The position numbers were made by a program, and so were the translations under genes. Shown piece by piece: positions 1 through 9,129 of a stretch of DNA of 64,000 nt. The notes beneath the pieces were generated by a model, which made no database searches, was not told where the DNA came from, and saw only the letters and a list, made by a program, of their open reading frames with translations. Every line of letters starts with the position of its first letter. Positions within the stretch are counted from its first letter, which is position 1. The DNA comes from Motiliproteus sp. MSK22-1 (lineage in GTDB: Bacteria > Pseudomonadota > Gammaproteobacteria > Pseudomonadales > Balneatricaceae), in the NCBI RefSeq assembly GCF_001968815.1, contig NZ_MIEQ01000044.1, positions 372,001-436,000 of the forward strand. Reading direction: 5' to 3'.

Positions 1-624
1 AACGGCTTTTGGGTTAACCAGTATGCCAACCCCATGAACTGGCAAAGCCACTACGACGGTGAAGGTGAAGAGCTGATTAAACAGCTATCGGACCCCGTTG
101 ATTATCTGGTAATGGGTGTAAGCACCTCAGGCACATTGCTCGGTATCAGCCGTCGATTAAAAGAAGCCTACCCGAAGATGAAAGTAGTCGCTGTTGATGC
201 AGTAGGCTCCGTACTATTCAACAACAAGCCTTCTCCCAGAGAACTTCCCGGTATCGGTGCCAGCCGAGTCCCTGCATTATTGAAGACTGACGAGATAGAC
301 CAGGTTATTCATGTGGATGACTATGAATCTGCCCTTGCCTGCCGGAGACTTGTTACCAAAGAAGGCATTCTTGCAGGCGGCTCTTCCGGCTCAGCGTTGG
401 CAGCCGTGCAGAAACTCCTGGCTCAACAAAAGACCCCTTGCAAAATATTAACGCTGCTTCCCGACCGTGGTGAGCGCTACCTGGACATGGTGTATGACAA
501 CGTCTGGGTAGAAAGTGCCAGACAACGCCACCTGTCTTCGCTGGAATCCTCCGAGGTTTTGAAACCAACACCTCCCCTACCAGCGGAATTAACCCAGGTT
601 CAGCCTGAAGCCATAAGTCACTAA
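1..624 (+). CDS. sbnA: SbnA-like O-phosphoserine/glutamate-dependent synthase, 5'-truncated
   Basis: This is the C-terminal part (about 207 codons) of a PLP-dependent enzyme of the cysteine-synthase fold; the reading frame is open from base 1, so the gene begins upstream of the window. SbnA condenses O-phospho-L-serine with L-glutamate to give N-(1-amino-1-carboxyl-2-ethyl)-glutamate, the substrate of SbnB. Visible signs are the phosphate-binding-type loop GVSTSGTL near the start of the fragment and the second glycine/serine turn GGSSGSAL. The family is usually about 320-330 residues, so roughly one third is missing. A gap of 155 bases separates it from sbnB. The assignment rests strongly on the seven collinear sbn genes that follow; alone the sequence could be called a cysteine synthase. 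Confidence 0.85.
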   Translation, partial: NGFWVNQYANPMNWQSHYDGEGEELIKQLSDPVDYLVMGVSTSGTLLGISRRLKEAYPKMKVVAVDAVGSVLFNNKPSPRELPGIGASRVPALLKTDEIDQVIHVDDYESALACRRLVTKEGILAGGSSGSALAAVQKLLAQQKTPCKILTLLPDRGERYLDMVYDNVWVESARQRHLSSLESSEVLKPTPPLPAELTQVQPEAISH

Positions 625-779
625 GCACTATGGCGTTACCGCATAGAAACTAAATAGTGTCTGCCTGAATGGCAGCTGACTAATCACCCCTTAAACCAGA
701 TTTAGCTAAACCCTGGTGTTTTAACAACACTGAGTCTATGGGCAGCTTGCTCTCGGGCCCGGTTTAACAAGGAACCATC

Positions 780-1790
780 ATGCACAACTCCGATTCACTA
801 TTGTACCTAAGTCAGTCCGATATCCGTCAACTAGGCGGAGATCACTCTGATGCCTACGTCCGCGCTATCGAAGAAGGGTTAAAACTGCACGCTGAAGGTA
901 ACTACGTCCAGCCTCTTAAGCCCTATTTGCGCTGGTCTGGTGCTGATCATATCGCCGACCGGATCATAGCGATGCCCTGCTATCTGGGAGGAGAAAATGC
1001 AATTGCCGGCTTAAAGTGGATAGGCAGCCGCCAACACAATCCGGCCAAATATGGTAAAGAACGGGCCAGCGCAGTAATGGTACTGAACGATGCCGAGACT
1101 AATTATCCGGTCGCATTAATGGAGGCAAGTTTAATCAGTGGAATGCGCACCGCCGCGATCACCGCGGTAGCAGCAAAGTACCTGGCAAAAGACAACTTTC
1201 AGGAACTCACCAGTATTGGCTGTGGCCCCATTGCAAAAATGCAGCTAACAACCCTGTTGCAACAGTTTTCCAGCATAAAAACCATCCATTTGTTCGACCT
1301 GAACAGGGAAGCCGCAGGACGACTGGTTGAAGAGCTTTCAAAGCAGTTTGACGTCAAATTCAATCTCTGCGATTCAGCCGAGCAGGCTGTCCGAGCGGGT
1401 GAAATGGTGATCACCTGCACAGTTGCAAATGAACCCTATCTCGAATTTGACTGGCTACAAAAGGGCTGCTTCTTAGCCAACGTCTCCATCATGGATGTAC
1501 ACAAAGAGGTCTTTGTAAAAGCCGACAAGGTTGTTGTGGATGATTGGGATCAATCTAACCGTGAAAAGAAAATCATCAACCAATTGGTACTGGAAGGGAA
1601 GTTCTCTCGCGAACAACTACATGCAGAACTGGGAGAGTTGGTAACAGGGGAGAAATCAGGAAGAGAAAATGATCAGGAGATCATTCTGCTGAACCCGATG
1701 GGAATGGCTATCGATGATCTTGTTTGTGCCCGATATTTCTACCTGGCGGCAAAAGCGCAAGGGGTAGGAACCATGTTGCCTTTATTTTAA
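780..1790 (+). CDS. sbnB: SbnB, N-[(2S)-2-amino-2-carboxyethyl]-L-glutamate dehydrogenase
   Basis: A 336-residue member of the ornithine cyclodeaminase/mu-crystallin family, the length of staphylococcal SbnB. SbnB oxidises the SbnA product with NAD to release L-2,3-diaminopropionate and 2-oxoglutarate, feeding two building blocks into staphyloferrin B. A Rossmann-type segment SIGCGPIAKMQL lies near residues 144-155 and the family substrate-loop region GLKWIGSRQHNP near residues 77-88. An AAGGA ribosome site precedes the ATG. Only 12 bases separate its stop from sbnC, so the two are probably cotranscribed. The family also contains true cyclodeaminases, but position between sbnA and sbnC makes SbnB by far the best call. 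Confidence 0.93.
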   Translation: MHNSDSLLYLSQSDIRQLGGDHSDAYVRAIEEGLKLHAEGNYVQPLKPYLRWSGADHIADRIIAMPCYLGGENAIAGLKWIGSRQHNPAKYGKERASAVMVLNDAETNYPVALMEASLISGMRTAAITAVAAKYLAKDNFQELTSIGCGPIAKMQLTTLLQQFSSIKTIHLFDLNREAAGRLVEELSKQFDVKFNLCDSAEQAVRAGEMVITCTVANEPYLEFDWLQKGCFLANVSIMDVHKEVFVKADKVVVDDWDQSNREKKIINQLVLEGKFSREQLHAELGELVTGEKSGRENDQEIILLNPMGMAIDDLVCARYFYLAAKAQGVGTMLPLF

Positions 1791-1802
1791 GGGAAGGTAG
1801 TC

Positions 1803-3611
1803 ATGACCCTTTCAGTTCAAAAACGGCTCAAACGGGCCGAACATATACTGCTCAGCGACTTATTTGACGCGCTCTGGATGGAAAATCTATTTGGCTTTCG
1901 TACTCACAGCCAGATTGCCCAATCCGAGCCGGACCAAAGTAATCAACAGCTTCTGGTAACACCTGTCACCGCTGAGCACCGAATTTGCTGGCCAATACGA
2001 CTCGATCCAAAGTCGTCCAAACCACAGATAAGCGCAGAGATATATTGCGATAACGGACAGGATAATCCCTTAACTCTGGTGGCAGTATGCCAATCCATTG
2101 TTAACGCGACCTGGTGGCCTCAACAGGCCAATGGTGAGCGGTTTATACAGTGGATAACACAGGCCAGAGACTACCAGTTGCTGCTGTTGGACAAAGAGGC
2201 TGAGTTTTTTGCCCCTTTGTTGCAGCCCGGTAAACTGAACCTGGCAGAATGGGAGTGCATTGCTTCTCTAAGAGACCGCCCTTTCCATCCGGTCGCTAAA
2301 GCAAAAGTATTTGAGGGTATCAGTATCGATAGCCATCAACTACTCCCCGGCAAGAAACTCCAGGCCAGTTGGTGGGCAATTCCCAGAACGCTCTCATTAC
2401 AGAGCGTTGAGGAAAACAGCCAGCCTGGCCTGGAGCAACCATTTTTTCAATTGTTAACAGATAACCAGCAGCAGGTTGTTAAACAAGTCTGTGAGAAACA
2501 GCAGTTAGACCTTGAAGAGTACCTGATACTCCCCGTACATCCTCTACAGGCTTTATGGATTAAAACCCATAACTGTTTTCTAGCGGCCAGAGATCTGGGA
2601 GTGTCAGCTACAGACCTGATCGCCACCAGCTCACTTCGTTCACTGGTGGTTAAACATCAGCCTCACCTGCACCTGAAGCTGTCTCTATCGATAACCTCAC
2701 TGGGTGCTGTAAGAGTCCAGCCTGCCCGCTATCTGCATAACGGACAACTGGCACAGCGGGTCTTTTCAAAAATACAGGACCGCGATGAATGGTTGGCAAA
2801 CCATGTTGAACTCTGTGAAGAAACCCTATGGGCATCAATGTCCGAACACCAGGAAAACCCACTGCTACAGGAGAACGGTGAGCTGAGTTGCCTGCTGCGA
2901 AGCTATCCTGAGAGTTTGATTAATGATCCGGATATCGAGTTGGTGCCCATGTCCGCCCTGGCGGTGCAGAACGAGAAAGGACAGGCCACCGGTGTACGCC
3001 GGTTACTATCAATTGCGGACCAGACAGCAAGTCTGACAAGTTGTCTAAAACTATTTGAAGTAATTGCCAAGTTATTGTCCGAACTGGGATTACGCTGTTT
3101 TAACTACGGCGTAATGCCAGAACTGCATGGACAAAACGTACTGTTAATTTGTCGCCTCGGTGAGATACAGGGCCTGCTGTTAAGGGATCATGACACCCTT
3201 CGTACCTGCCCTCTCATGATGGAAGCGCAGGACCTGCAACCGCCTTGCTACGTAATGGATCGCTCAACGCCAGGAACACTGGAGCTGGAAAATCCCGAAG
3301 AGCTGCTGGCCTATTTCCAAACACTGGTGTTAGAAGTCAACCTCTACGCGATTATGGATGCAATGTGCAGAGATCTGAACTCTGCAGAACAACCATTCTG
3401 GCATCTATTGCAGTCTGTACTGAACAACTCGGTACAGGGCATGAGCAATGACTCTGCACGAGATATCGCTGCCAGAGAACTTTTCAGTGCCCAACAATGG
3501 CCATTCAAGCAGTTGCTTCATCCACTGTTAATGCGCCAGAGCCTGGGTTCCGGCATGCCCTGTGGAATGCTGCCCAGTAACAACCCTTTGGCGGAACTGA
3601 CCGGTGCTTAA
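1803..3611 (+). CDS. sbnC: SbnC, IucA/IucC-type NIS siderophore synthetase
   Basis: First of three NRPS-independent siderophore (NIS) synthetases, 602 residues, full length for the family. These cytoplasmic enzymes adenylate a carboxylate and join it to an amine. The LPVHPLQALW motif near residue 243 belongs to the ATP-binding region, and the C-terminal FhuF-like part carries ELHGQN near residue 439. In the characterised pathway SbnC performs the last condensation, joining the two halves of staphyloferrin B. A GGAAGG ribosome site precedes the ATG. The stop overlaps the GTG start of sbnD by 8 bases. The letter C is assigned from gene order; which synthetase does which step here is inferred. 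Confidence 0.88.
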   Translation: MTLSVQKRLKRAEHILLSDLFDALWMENLFGFRTHSQIAQSEPDQSNQQLLVTPVTAEHRICWPIRLDPKSSKPQISAEIYCDNGQDNPLTLVAVCQSIVNATWWPQQANGERFIQWITQARDYQLLLLDKEAEFFAPLLQPGKLNLAEWECIASLRDRPFHPVAKAKVFEGISIDSHQLLPGKKLQASWWAIPRTLSLQSVEENSQPGLEQPFFQLLTDNQQQVVKQVCEKQQLDLEEYLILPVHPLQALWIKTHNCFLAARDLGVSATDLIATSSLRSLVVKHQPHLHLKLSLSITSLGAVRVQPARYLHNGQLAQRVFSKIQDRDEWLANHVELCEETLWASMSEHQENPLLQENGELSCLLRSYPESLINDPDIELVPMSALAVQNEKGQATGVRRLLSIADQTASLTSCLKLFEVIAKLLSELGLRCFNYGVMPELHGQNVLLICRLGEIQGLLLRDHDTLRTCPLMMEAQDLQPPCYVMDRSTPGTLELENPEELLAYFQTLVLEVNLYAIMDAMCRDLNSAEQPFWHLLQSVLNNSVQGMSNDSARDIAARELFSAQQWPFKQLLHPLLMRQSLGSGMPCGMLPSNNPLAELTGA

Positions 3612-4785
3612 CCCTCAGATTGCGACACTTTGGGGCAGTCAGTTCATAACCACATTAGGGTTAATGATTCTGGTACCTATCATGCCGCTCTATTTGGCGG
3701 AGGAGATGTCCCTCAGTCTGAACAACGCGACTCAGTGGGGGGCGTTTGCCATGGCAGCCCCTTCGATAGCAAGTCTGCTTTCAGCACGCTATATCGGTAT
3801 CTGCAGTGATCGCTGGGGATACCGACCTGTTTTGATGTTCAGCCTTGTCATCTTTTCCGTCAGTATGCTTTTGATGGCTTGGGCAAGCGAGTTGTGGATC
3901 TTCATTCTTGGCCGCTTGTTGCAGGGCCTGAGTGGAGTCAGCCTCTGTATCCTGACATTTACTTCGGCTTTAGGTAAAGGGAAGGAAGGCCTCACAATAG
4001 GCTCCATCCAATCCGCCACTGCAGCAGGCGCAGTGATCGGACCGGTAATGGGTGGTTGGCTGAACGATCATTGGCAGCTCCAACCCCTGTTGTACCTGAC
4101 AGCGCTGGTTTCCTTAATAGTTTGTCTGGCGATTCGCAGCTGTACGCCGGACCTGAAGGTAAAAGTGGTCAGCAACCAACAATCGCTAAAACCTGATTTA
4201 CATGGAGCGCGGCCTTGGTTGTGGGCAGGATTGCTATCACAAGCAGCAGCCGTTGCATTAGTCATCTGCTTTGGTGGATTTATCCAGCAACAGCTGTCAC
4301 TGGTCAACTCTGCCAGCGTTGCCGGTTTAATGCACGCACTGTCATGGTTGGCCTGTCTGATAGCAAGTCCGCTGTGGGGTAGATCCAACGACGCAGGTCA
4401 CACCCAGCGCAACTTCTTAATTGCCGCAGCGTGCTGTTCGTTAAGTCTGCTGGCATTACCCTATTGCCAGTCAATCTACCTTATCGCTTTACTCAGAATC
4501 GTTCAGGGTGCCTGTTTCGCGGCCCTGATACCCTCAATGCAACTAGTAGTACAACAGCAAGTTCCTGAATCGCAGCGGGGACAGGCTTTGGGGATATCCC
4601 AGAGTTACCTGTCTTTGGGCCAAATTGTCGGCCCTCTGCTAATCATGACAGCCACCTTCTGGCTGACAGCAATACAACTAGTCTGGCTTTGCAGCCTGCT
4701 ATTTGCTGCCGCCTTTATCAGTATTTTTCAGTCAACTTTTCAGCAATCAGGACGTAGCCTGAGAGGATCCAATGCAAACAGATAA
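3604..4785 (+). CDS. sbnD: SbnD, MFS siderophore exporter
   Basis: A 393-residue major facilitator protein with about 12 predicted membrane helices and the MFS inter-helix loop GICSDRWGYRP after helix 2. In staphylococci SbnD is the proposed staphyloferrin B efflux pump. The start is a GTG overlapping the sbnC stop; the next Met lies inside helix 1 and would cut it short, so GTG is preferred. Its end overlaps the sbnE start by 14 bases. Position between the first and second NIS synthetase, the same as in Staphylococcus, supports the export role over a generic drug transporter. Confidence 0.85.
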   Translation: MLNPQIATLWGSQFITTLGLMILVPIMPLYLAEEMSLSLNNATQWGAFAMAAPSIASLLSARYIGICSDRWGYRPVLMFSLVIFSVSMLLMAWASELWIFILGRLLQGLSGVSLCILTFTSALGKGKEGLTIGSIQSATAAGAVIGPVMGGWLNDHWQLQPLLYLTALVSLIVCLAIRSCTPDLKVKVVSNQQSLKPDLHGARPWLWAGLLSQAAAVALVICFGGFIQQQLSLVNSASVAGLMHALSWLACLIASPLWGRSNDAGHTQRNFLIAAACCSLSLLALPYCQSIYLIALLRIVQGACFAALIPSMQLVVQQQVPESQRGQALGISQSYLSLGQIVGPLLIMTATFWLTAIQLVWLCSLLFAAAFISIFQSTFQQSGRSLRGSNANR

Positions 4786-6580
4786 TTCATATACAATTCG
4801 GGATGCCATCGACTCTCGACTCATTGAGCAATACCTGAATACTTATTTCCGGGAAACGGGAGTTTTTGTTCCCAGTGGAAAAACAACCTCTGCCACGGTG
4901 AAGGAAGCGACGGTTCAACTTGCTCATCGTGGCGCAGCCTTCAGCCATCATTTTGACCACAGCCATTGCTGGCTGGTCGGATCAATCAGTTATTTATCGG
5001 CTGGAGGGTTTCACCGATATGGTGATGAATTCGCACTGGTATCTGAACAAAGTGGTGAAATAACCCCGCTCGCCGGTATCGAAAAACTGTTCGAGCTGAT
5101 TGTTTCTCAGCTTGGCAGCCGTAGCGACTTCGATGACAGAAAGCGCCACAAACTGTTGTCCCTGATGCGCAATAGTCATCAACGAATAAGACACTATTTA
5201 TCACACACACAGAATCAGAGTGATTTATCACACACACAAAACCAAAGCAGTACTGATGTATTCCGCCGCTCTGAACAAGGATTACTCTTCGGTCACCCTT
5301 TCCACGTAACATCAAAAGCCTGTGACGGTTTTGATAATCAGGATATAGGCAACTATGCCCCGGAACAGTCTGCTGACTACCAGTTGAGCTATTTTGCCGT
5401 TGCCCCGGACATTATCTGGCAGGAAAAGAGCCGGCTTCAGCCAATCAAAGTGGATCAACTGGCAATAACACAGGCGGCTGAAAAGCTGACCAATATCGAT
5501 CAATACGTTCTGCATCCCTGCCACCCCTGGCAGGCGGAATACTTGCTGCAACAAGAGCAGGTAAAAACATGGCAACAATCTGGCAAATTGATTTATCTGG
5601 GCAAGTTAGGAGAAACGGTCTGGCCTACATCTTCCGTGAGAACCGTATGGTTACCACAGCAAAAATGCTACAAAAAACTCTCCATTAACGTACGGATAAC
5701 CAATTTCATAAGGAACAACCCTCCGGAACAATTACGACGGGCTCTGGATATCAGTAAGCTGGTATACCGGTTACAGCCGGATTTGGAGCAACACTTCCAG
5801 CTCCTGGCCGAAAGCGCCTTTCAGACCTTTTCCTGCTCCGACAACGAACTTCAGGCAGCAGCTGCGTGTTTATTCAGAGATGGTCAAAGTGACACCCAGC
5901 AGCCCCAAGTCATCGCCTATTTACTGGAAGAGAAGCCGCTTACTGGTGAGATGCCATTAATAGACCAGATGCGACAAGCGGCAACAAACCGCAACGAACC
6001 CTTTAACAGTCAGTTTGTTGCCCGCTGGTGGCAGGCCTATCTGAATATCTCTCTCATCCCTTTATTGGAACTGTTTGCCCGTTATGGCCTCAGCCTCGAG
6101 GCACATCTGCAGAACTGTATGGTCGCATTGGAGCACGGCTGGCCACAGGTGTTTTATGTCCGTGATATGGAAGGCGGCAGCATTAGCCGGGAGTACGTCT
6201 CATCCTGGCAGGGCTTGATTAACGAAGACAGCAGTGCTCTTTATGATCAGGAAACAGCCTGGTTTCGGCTGAAATATTATGCACTGATCAATCACTTTTC
6301 ACACTTTATTGCAGCCCTGGGAAGAACCGGGCTGGCGACCGAGAATGGGCTCTGGAACATGACCCGGGAAATTATTCAACAAGCAAACCAAACCCAGGAA
6401 TATCAATCCCTCATCACTGATCTACTGACAGCTGAAACACTACCTGCCAAAGCCAACATGCTGAGTAGCTTTGGCCAGCATGGAGAAAAGCCAAGCTGGG
6501 TAGAAATCCCAAACCCTTTAAAAATGGAGAGTAACAGCGCCATGGAGAAAAACAGTGTCATGGAGAAAAAGAATGGATAA
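4772..6580 (+). CDS. sbnE: SbnE, IucA/IucC-type NIS siderophore synthetase
   Basis: Second NIS synthetase, 602 residues. The ATP-site motif LHPCHPWQ lies near residue 247 and the C-terminal motif LEAHLQN near residue 443. In the known pathway SbnE joins L-2,3-diaminopropionate to citrate as the first condensation. A GAGGA ribosome site precedes the ATG. Two oddities are visible: an in-frame duplication of LSHTQNQS near residues 143-159, and a terminal array of short Met-Glu-rich repeats (MESNSAMEKNSVMEKK) that ends in the sbnF start region. Neither falls in a catalytic motif. The step assigned is by gene order only. Confidence 0.87.
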   Translation: MQTDNSYTIRDAIDSRLIEQYLNTYFRETGVFVPSGKTTSATVKEATVQLAHRGAAFSHHFDHSHCWLVGSISYLSAGGFHRYGDEFALVSEQSGEITPLAGIEKLFELIVSQLGSRSDFDDRKRHKLLSLMRNSHQRIRHYLSHTQNQSDLSHTQNQSSTDVFRRSEQGLLFGHPFHVTSKACDGFDNQDIGNYAPEQSADYQLSYFAVAPDIIWQEKSRLQPIKVDQLAITQAAEKLTNIDQYVLHPCHPWQAEYLLQQEQVKTWQQSGKLIYLGKLGETVWPTSSVRTVWLPQQKCYKKLSINVRITNFIRNNPPEQLRRALDISKLVYRLQPDLEQHFQLLAESAFQTFSCSDNELQAAAACLFRDGQSDTQQPQVIAYLLEEKPLTGEMPLIDQMRQAATNRNEPFNSQFVARWWQAYLNISLIPLLELFARYGLSLEAHLQNCMVALEHGWPQVFYVRDMEGGSISREYVSSWQGLINEDSSALYDQETAWFRLKYYALINHFSHFIAALGRTGLATENGLWNMTREIIQQANQTQEYQSLITDLLTAETLPAKANMLSSFGQHGEKPSWVEIPNPLKMESNSAMEKNSVMEKKNG

Positions 6581-8360
6581 GTACAGTCAGCTGTTATCTC
6601 ACCCTGCCTGGGATCAGGCTCGTGAACGAGTGCTTCGTCAACTCTTTGAAGCGCTCATGTTTGAAGAAGCTTTCAAAAAGGCAACCATAAAAGGCGATCT
6701 GATTTCAATACCAGCCCAAGGTATCCGCACAGGTACCGAGGTCAGCTATTGTTGCCGAATAAGAGAAACCCACAGCTTTGCTCGGCACCGCATTATTGAA
6801 GGTCCCTGGCGTGTAGAAGGAGATCGGTGGCAACCCGTAACAGATTTAGCCCAGGTGCTGAATGAGCTGTCCTCCAATATAGGTGCCGATCCCGCCCGGC
6901 TTAAAGCCTTTGTTTCAGAACTGCGGAGTACCCAGATAAAACAAGCAGAGGTTCTGGCGCAACGGGGTCAACAACCCCTTAGAACTTTAAGCTTTAATCA
7001 AATAGAGTCCCGGTTGACGGACGGCCACCCCTACCACCCCAGTTTCAAATCCAGACTAGGGTTTACTCTGGCAGACAGCGCCCTTTATGCACCGGAGTAT
7101 GCCCCGATCGTTACTCCTTTGTTATTTGCCGTTAAACAGTCTGCTGCTGTTGTTTCCGCAACAGCCGAGATGCCTTTCAGCGATGTTATCCGTGCAGCGC
7201 TGGGAGAAGCCATTTGGGATCTGTATCAACAGCAACTGAGCAGCCGGGCGCTGAACCTTGACGATTATCTTCCGTTACCTGTTCATCCCTGGCAATGGGA
7301 TGAAGTGCTCGCACTGGAGTGCCATGAAGCCATCAAATCCAATGAGATGATCTATCTCGGTCAATTGCAAGGCTACCTCCCTCAGCAATCAATTCGAACA
7401 CTGGCCAATGCGGAGCATGTTGAAAACAGCAATATCAAACTATCCATGAGCCTGGTGAATACTTCGACCTCAAGAGTACTCGCTCCTCACACCGTAGCCA
7501 ACGCGGGAGGGATCAGCGACTGGCTGGCAGACATTGTCGCTGAGGATAATTATTGGCAAGACCAAACGAGACGCCCCATTATTCTTAAGGAATTTTTCGC
7601 AGTCGCCTATAAACCGGCCTATAGCAGCCAAAATGGCTATGGAGCTGCCTCCTGTATCTGGCGCCAAAGCATACAAAGTCAGCTCATGGAGGGGGAATCA
7701 GCCCTGCCCATTTCAGCGTTGATCTACCAGGACCATGACAATCATCCCCTGATTACCCCCTGGATTGATCAATATGGAACCCACGCCTGGCTGACAGAAT
7801 TATTCCAACAGGTCTATTTACCCGTCCTGCATCTGCTTTGGAAACATGGCCTGGCTCTGGAGTCCCATGCTCAAAATATGATGTTGGTGCACAAGCAGGG
7901 TATGCCTCAGCGCGTAGCCCTTAAGGATTTTCATGATGGCGTACGATTCAAAAAAGAATTCCTGATTGATCATTCTTATCTGGAGCGATTAGCTGAAGCA
8001 CCTGCGGAGCATTCAGCCGTAAATCCTAACTCCTTTCTGGAAACACTGGATGCTGATGAATTACGGGATTTCTGTTATGACGCACTGGCCTTCGTCAATC
8101 TGGCTGAACTGGCCTGGTTTATGGAACAGAACTTCAACTACAGCGAAAGCATGTTCTGGGAACTTTTCGCCCGCATCCTGAAAGACTATCAACAGTCTCA
8201 TCCCGACCTGAACGAGCGCTTTAAGCTGTTTAATGTATTTGCGGAAAAAGTACAGATTGAACAATTGGCAAGCCGTCGCTTTCAACCGGAAATACGTCAA
8301 AGAGTCATTGAAAAGCCCAACCCTTTAGCGCCATATCGGGCAGGAAGTGAGCATGAGTAA
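6573..8360 (+). CDS. sbnF: SbnF, IucA/IucC-type NIS siderophore synthetase
   Basis: Third NIS synthetase, about 595 residues. The ATP-site motif LPVHPWQW lies near residue 233 and LESHAQN near residue 428. In the staphylococcal pathway SbnF adds a second diaminopropionate-derived unit after decarboxylation by SbnH. The ATG at 6573 (MDKYSQ) is chosen because a GGAGA site lies just before it; an upstream in-frame GTG at 6555 would read through the sbnE repeat tail. The start overlaps the sbnE stop by 8 bases, which suggests translational coupling. Confidence 0.88.
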   Translation: MDKYSQLLSHPAWDQARERVLRQLFEALMFEEAFKKATIKGDLISIPAQGIRTGTEVSYCCRIRETHSFARHRIIEGPWRVEGDRWQPVTDLAQVLNELSSNIGADPARLKAFVSELRSTQIKQAEVLAQRGQQPLRTLSFNQIESRLTDGHPYHPSFKSRLGFTLADSALYAPEYAPIVTPLLFAVKQSAAVVSATAEMPFSDVIRAALGEAIWDLYQQQLSSRALNLDDYLPLPVHPWQWDEVLALECHEAIKSNEMIYLGQLQGYLPQQSIRTLANAEHVENSNIKLSMSLVNTSTSRVLAPHTVANAGGISDWLADIVAEDNYWQDQTRRPIILKEFFAVAYKPAYSSQNGYGAASCIWRQSIQSQLMEGESALPISALIYQDHDNHPLITPWIDQYGTHAWLTELFQQVYLPVLHLLWKHGLALESHAQNMMLVHKQGMPQRVALKDFHDGVRFKKEFLIDHSYLERLAEAPAEHSAVNPNSFLETLDADELRDFCYDALAFVNLAELAWFMEQNFNYSESMFWELFARILKDYQQSHPDLNERFKLFNVFAEKVQIEQLASRRFQPEIRQRVIEKPNPLAPYRAGSEHE

Positions 8361-9129
8361 TTCCTTAAAGCAACGGCTCGGGAAGGGAGACACAATAACG
8401 GGCATCTTCTGCTCAACACCGGCCCCGCTGATGATTGAATTGATAGCAGCAGCTGATTTTGACTTTGTCATCATCGATTTAGAACACACGCTCATCGAAG
8501 GGCAGCAGTTAGAAGCGATGATTCTTGCAGCCAGGTCCAACGGCCTATCGGTATTGGTGCGGTTACCCGAAAACGCCTTGTACAGGTCGGTGCAGCTGTT
8601 GGACGCAGGCGCAGAGGGGCTGGTTTTTCCGAGGGTCAGTACTGTGCAACAGGCAGAACAAGCTGTTTATCAATGCCGCTACGGCACCCGGGGCGCACGA
8701 GGATTAAACAGCACAAGGGACAATCATTATGGTCGCGATAATCTTGCTGATTACGTCTCTGAAGCCAACTCTCAACTGTTGCTGATAATGATGATAGAAG
8801 ATCGCACCGGTGTTCAAGCAGCTGACCAGATAGCAGCCGTCGACGGAGTCGATATGCTGTTACCTGGAGCCGCCGATTTATCACAATCATTCAATTTCCC
8901 CTGGCAAACGTCCCACCCTGAAGTTCAGGCTGCAATTGAGCAGATTCATACAATTTGCCAACGCCGCCAGAAAGGATTTTGTGCACTGCCGAGAAACCAG
9001 CAAGAGCAACAGGCATGGCTGGAGCAAGGCGTTCAATGCTTTGTAGCAGGTGATGATCGGGGAATCTGCCGTCGTGCTTTAACTGCGGTGGTTAACGATT
9101 TTAAAGAAATGGTAAAAAAACATGTTTGA
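8353..9129 (+). CDS. sbnG: SbnG, HpcH/HpaI-fold citrate synthase
   Basis: A 258-residue protein of the HpcH/HpaI aldolase family. SbnG is a citrate synthase unrelated to the TCA-cycle enzyme; it supplies citrate for the siderophore when the TCA cycle is turned down by iron limitation. Visible active-site candidates are Arg70 (VLVRLPEN), Glu149 (MIEDRTG) and Asp175 (GAADLS), which fit the Arg/Glu/Asp metal and substrate set of this fold. The ATG at 8353 follows an AGGAA site; an in-frame GTG six bases upstream is less likely. It overlaps both neighbours by 8 bases. A generic 2,4-dihydroxyhept-2-ene-dioate aldolase is the alternative, but context favours SbnG. Confidence 0.88.
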   Translation: MSNSLKQRLGKGDTITGIFCSTPAPLMIELIAAADFDFVIIDLEHTLIEGQQLEAMILAARSNGLSVLVRLPENALYRSVQLLDAGAEGLVFPRVSTVQQAEQAVYQCRYGTRGARGLNSTRDNHYGRDNLADYVSEANSQLLLIMMIEDRTGVQAADQIAAVDGVDMLLPGAADLSQSFNFPWQTSHPEVQAAIEQIHTICQRRQKGFCALPRNQQEQQAWLEQGVQCFVAGDDRGICRRALTAVVNDFKEMVKKHV

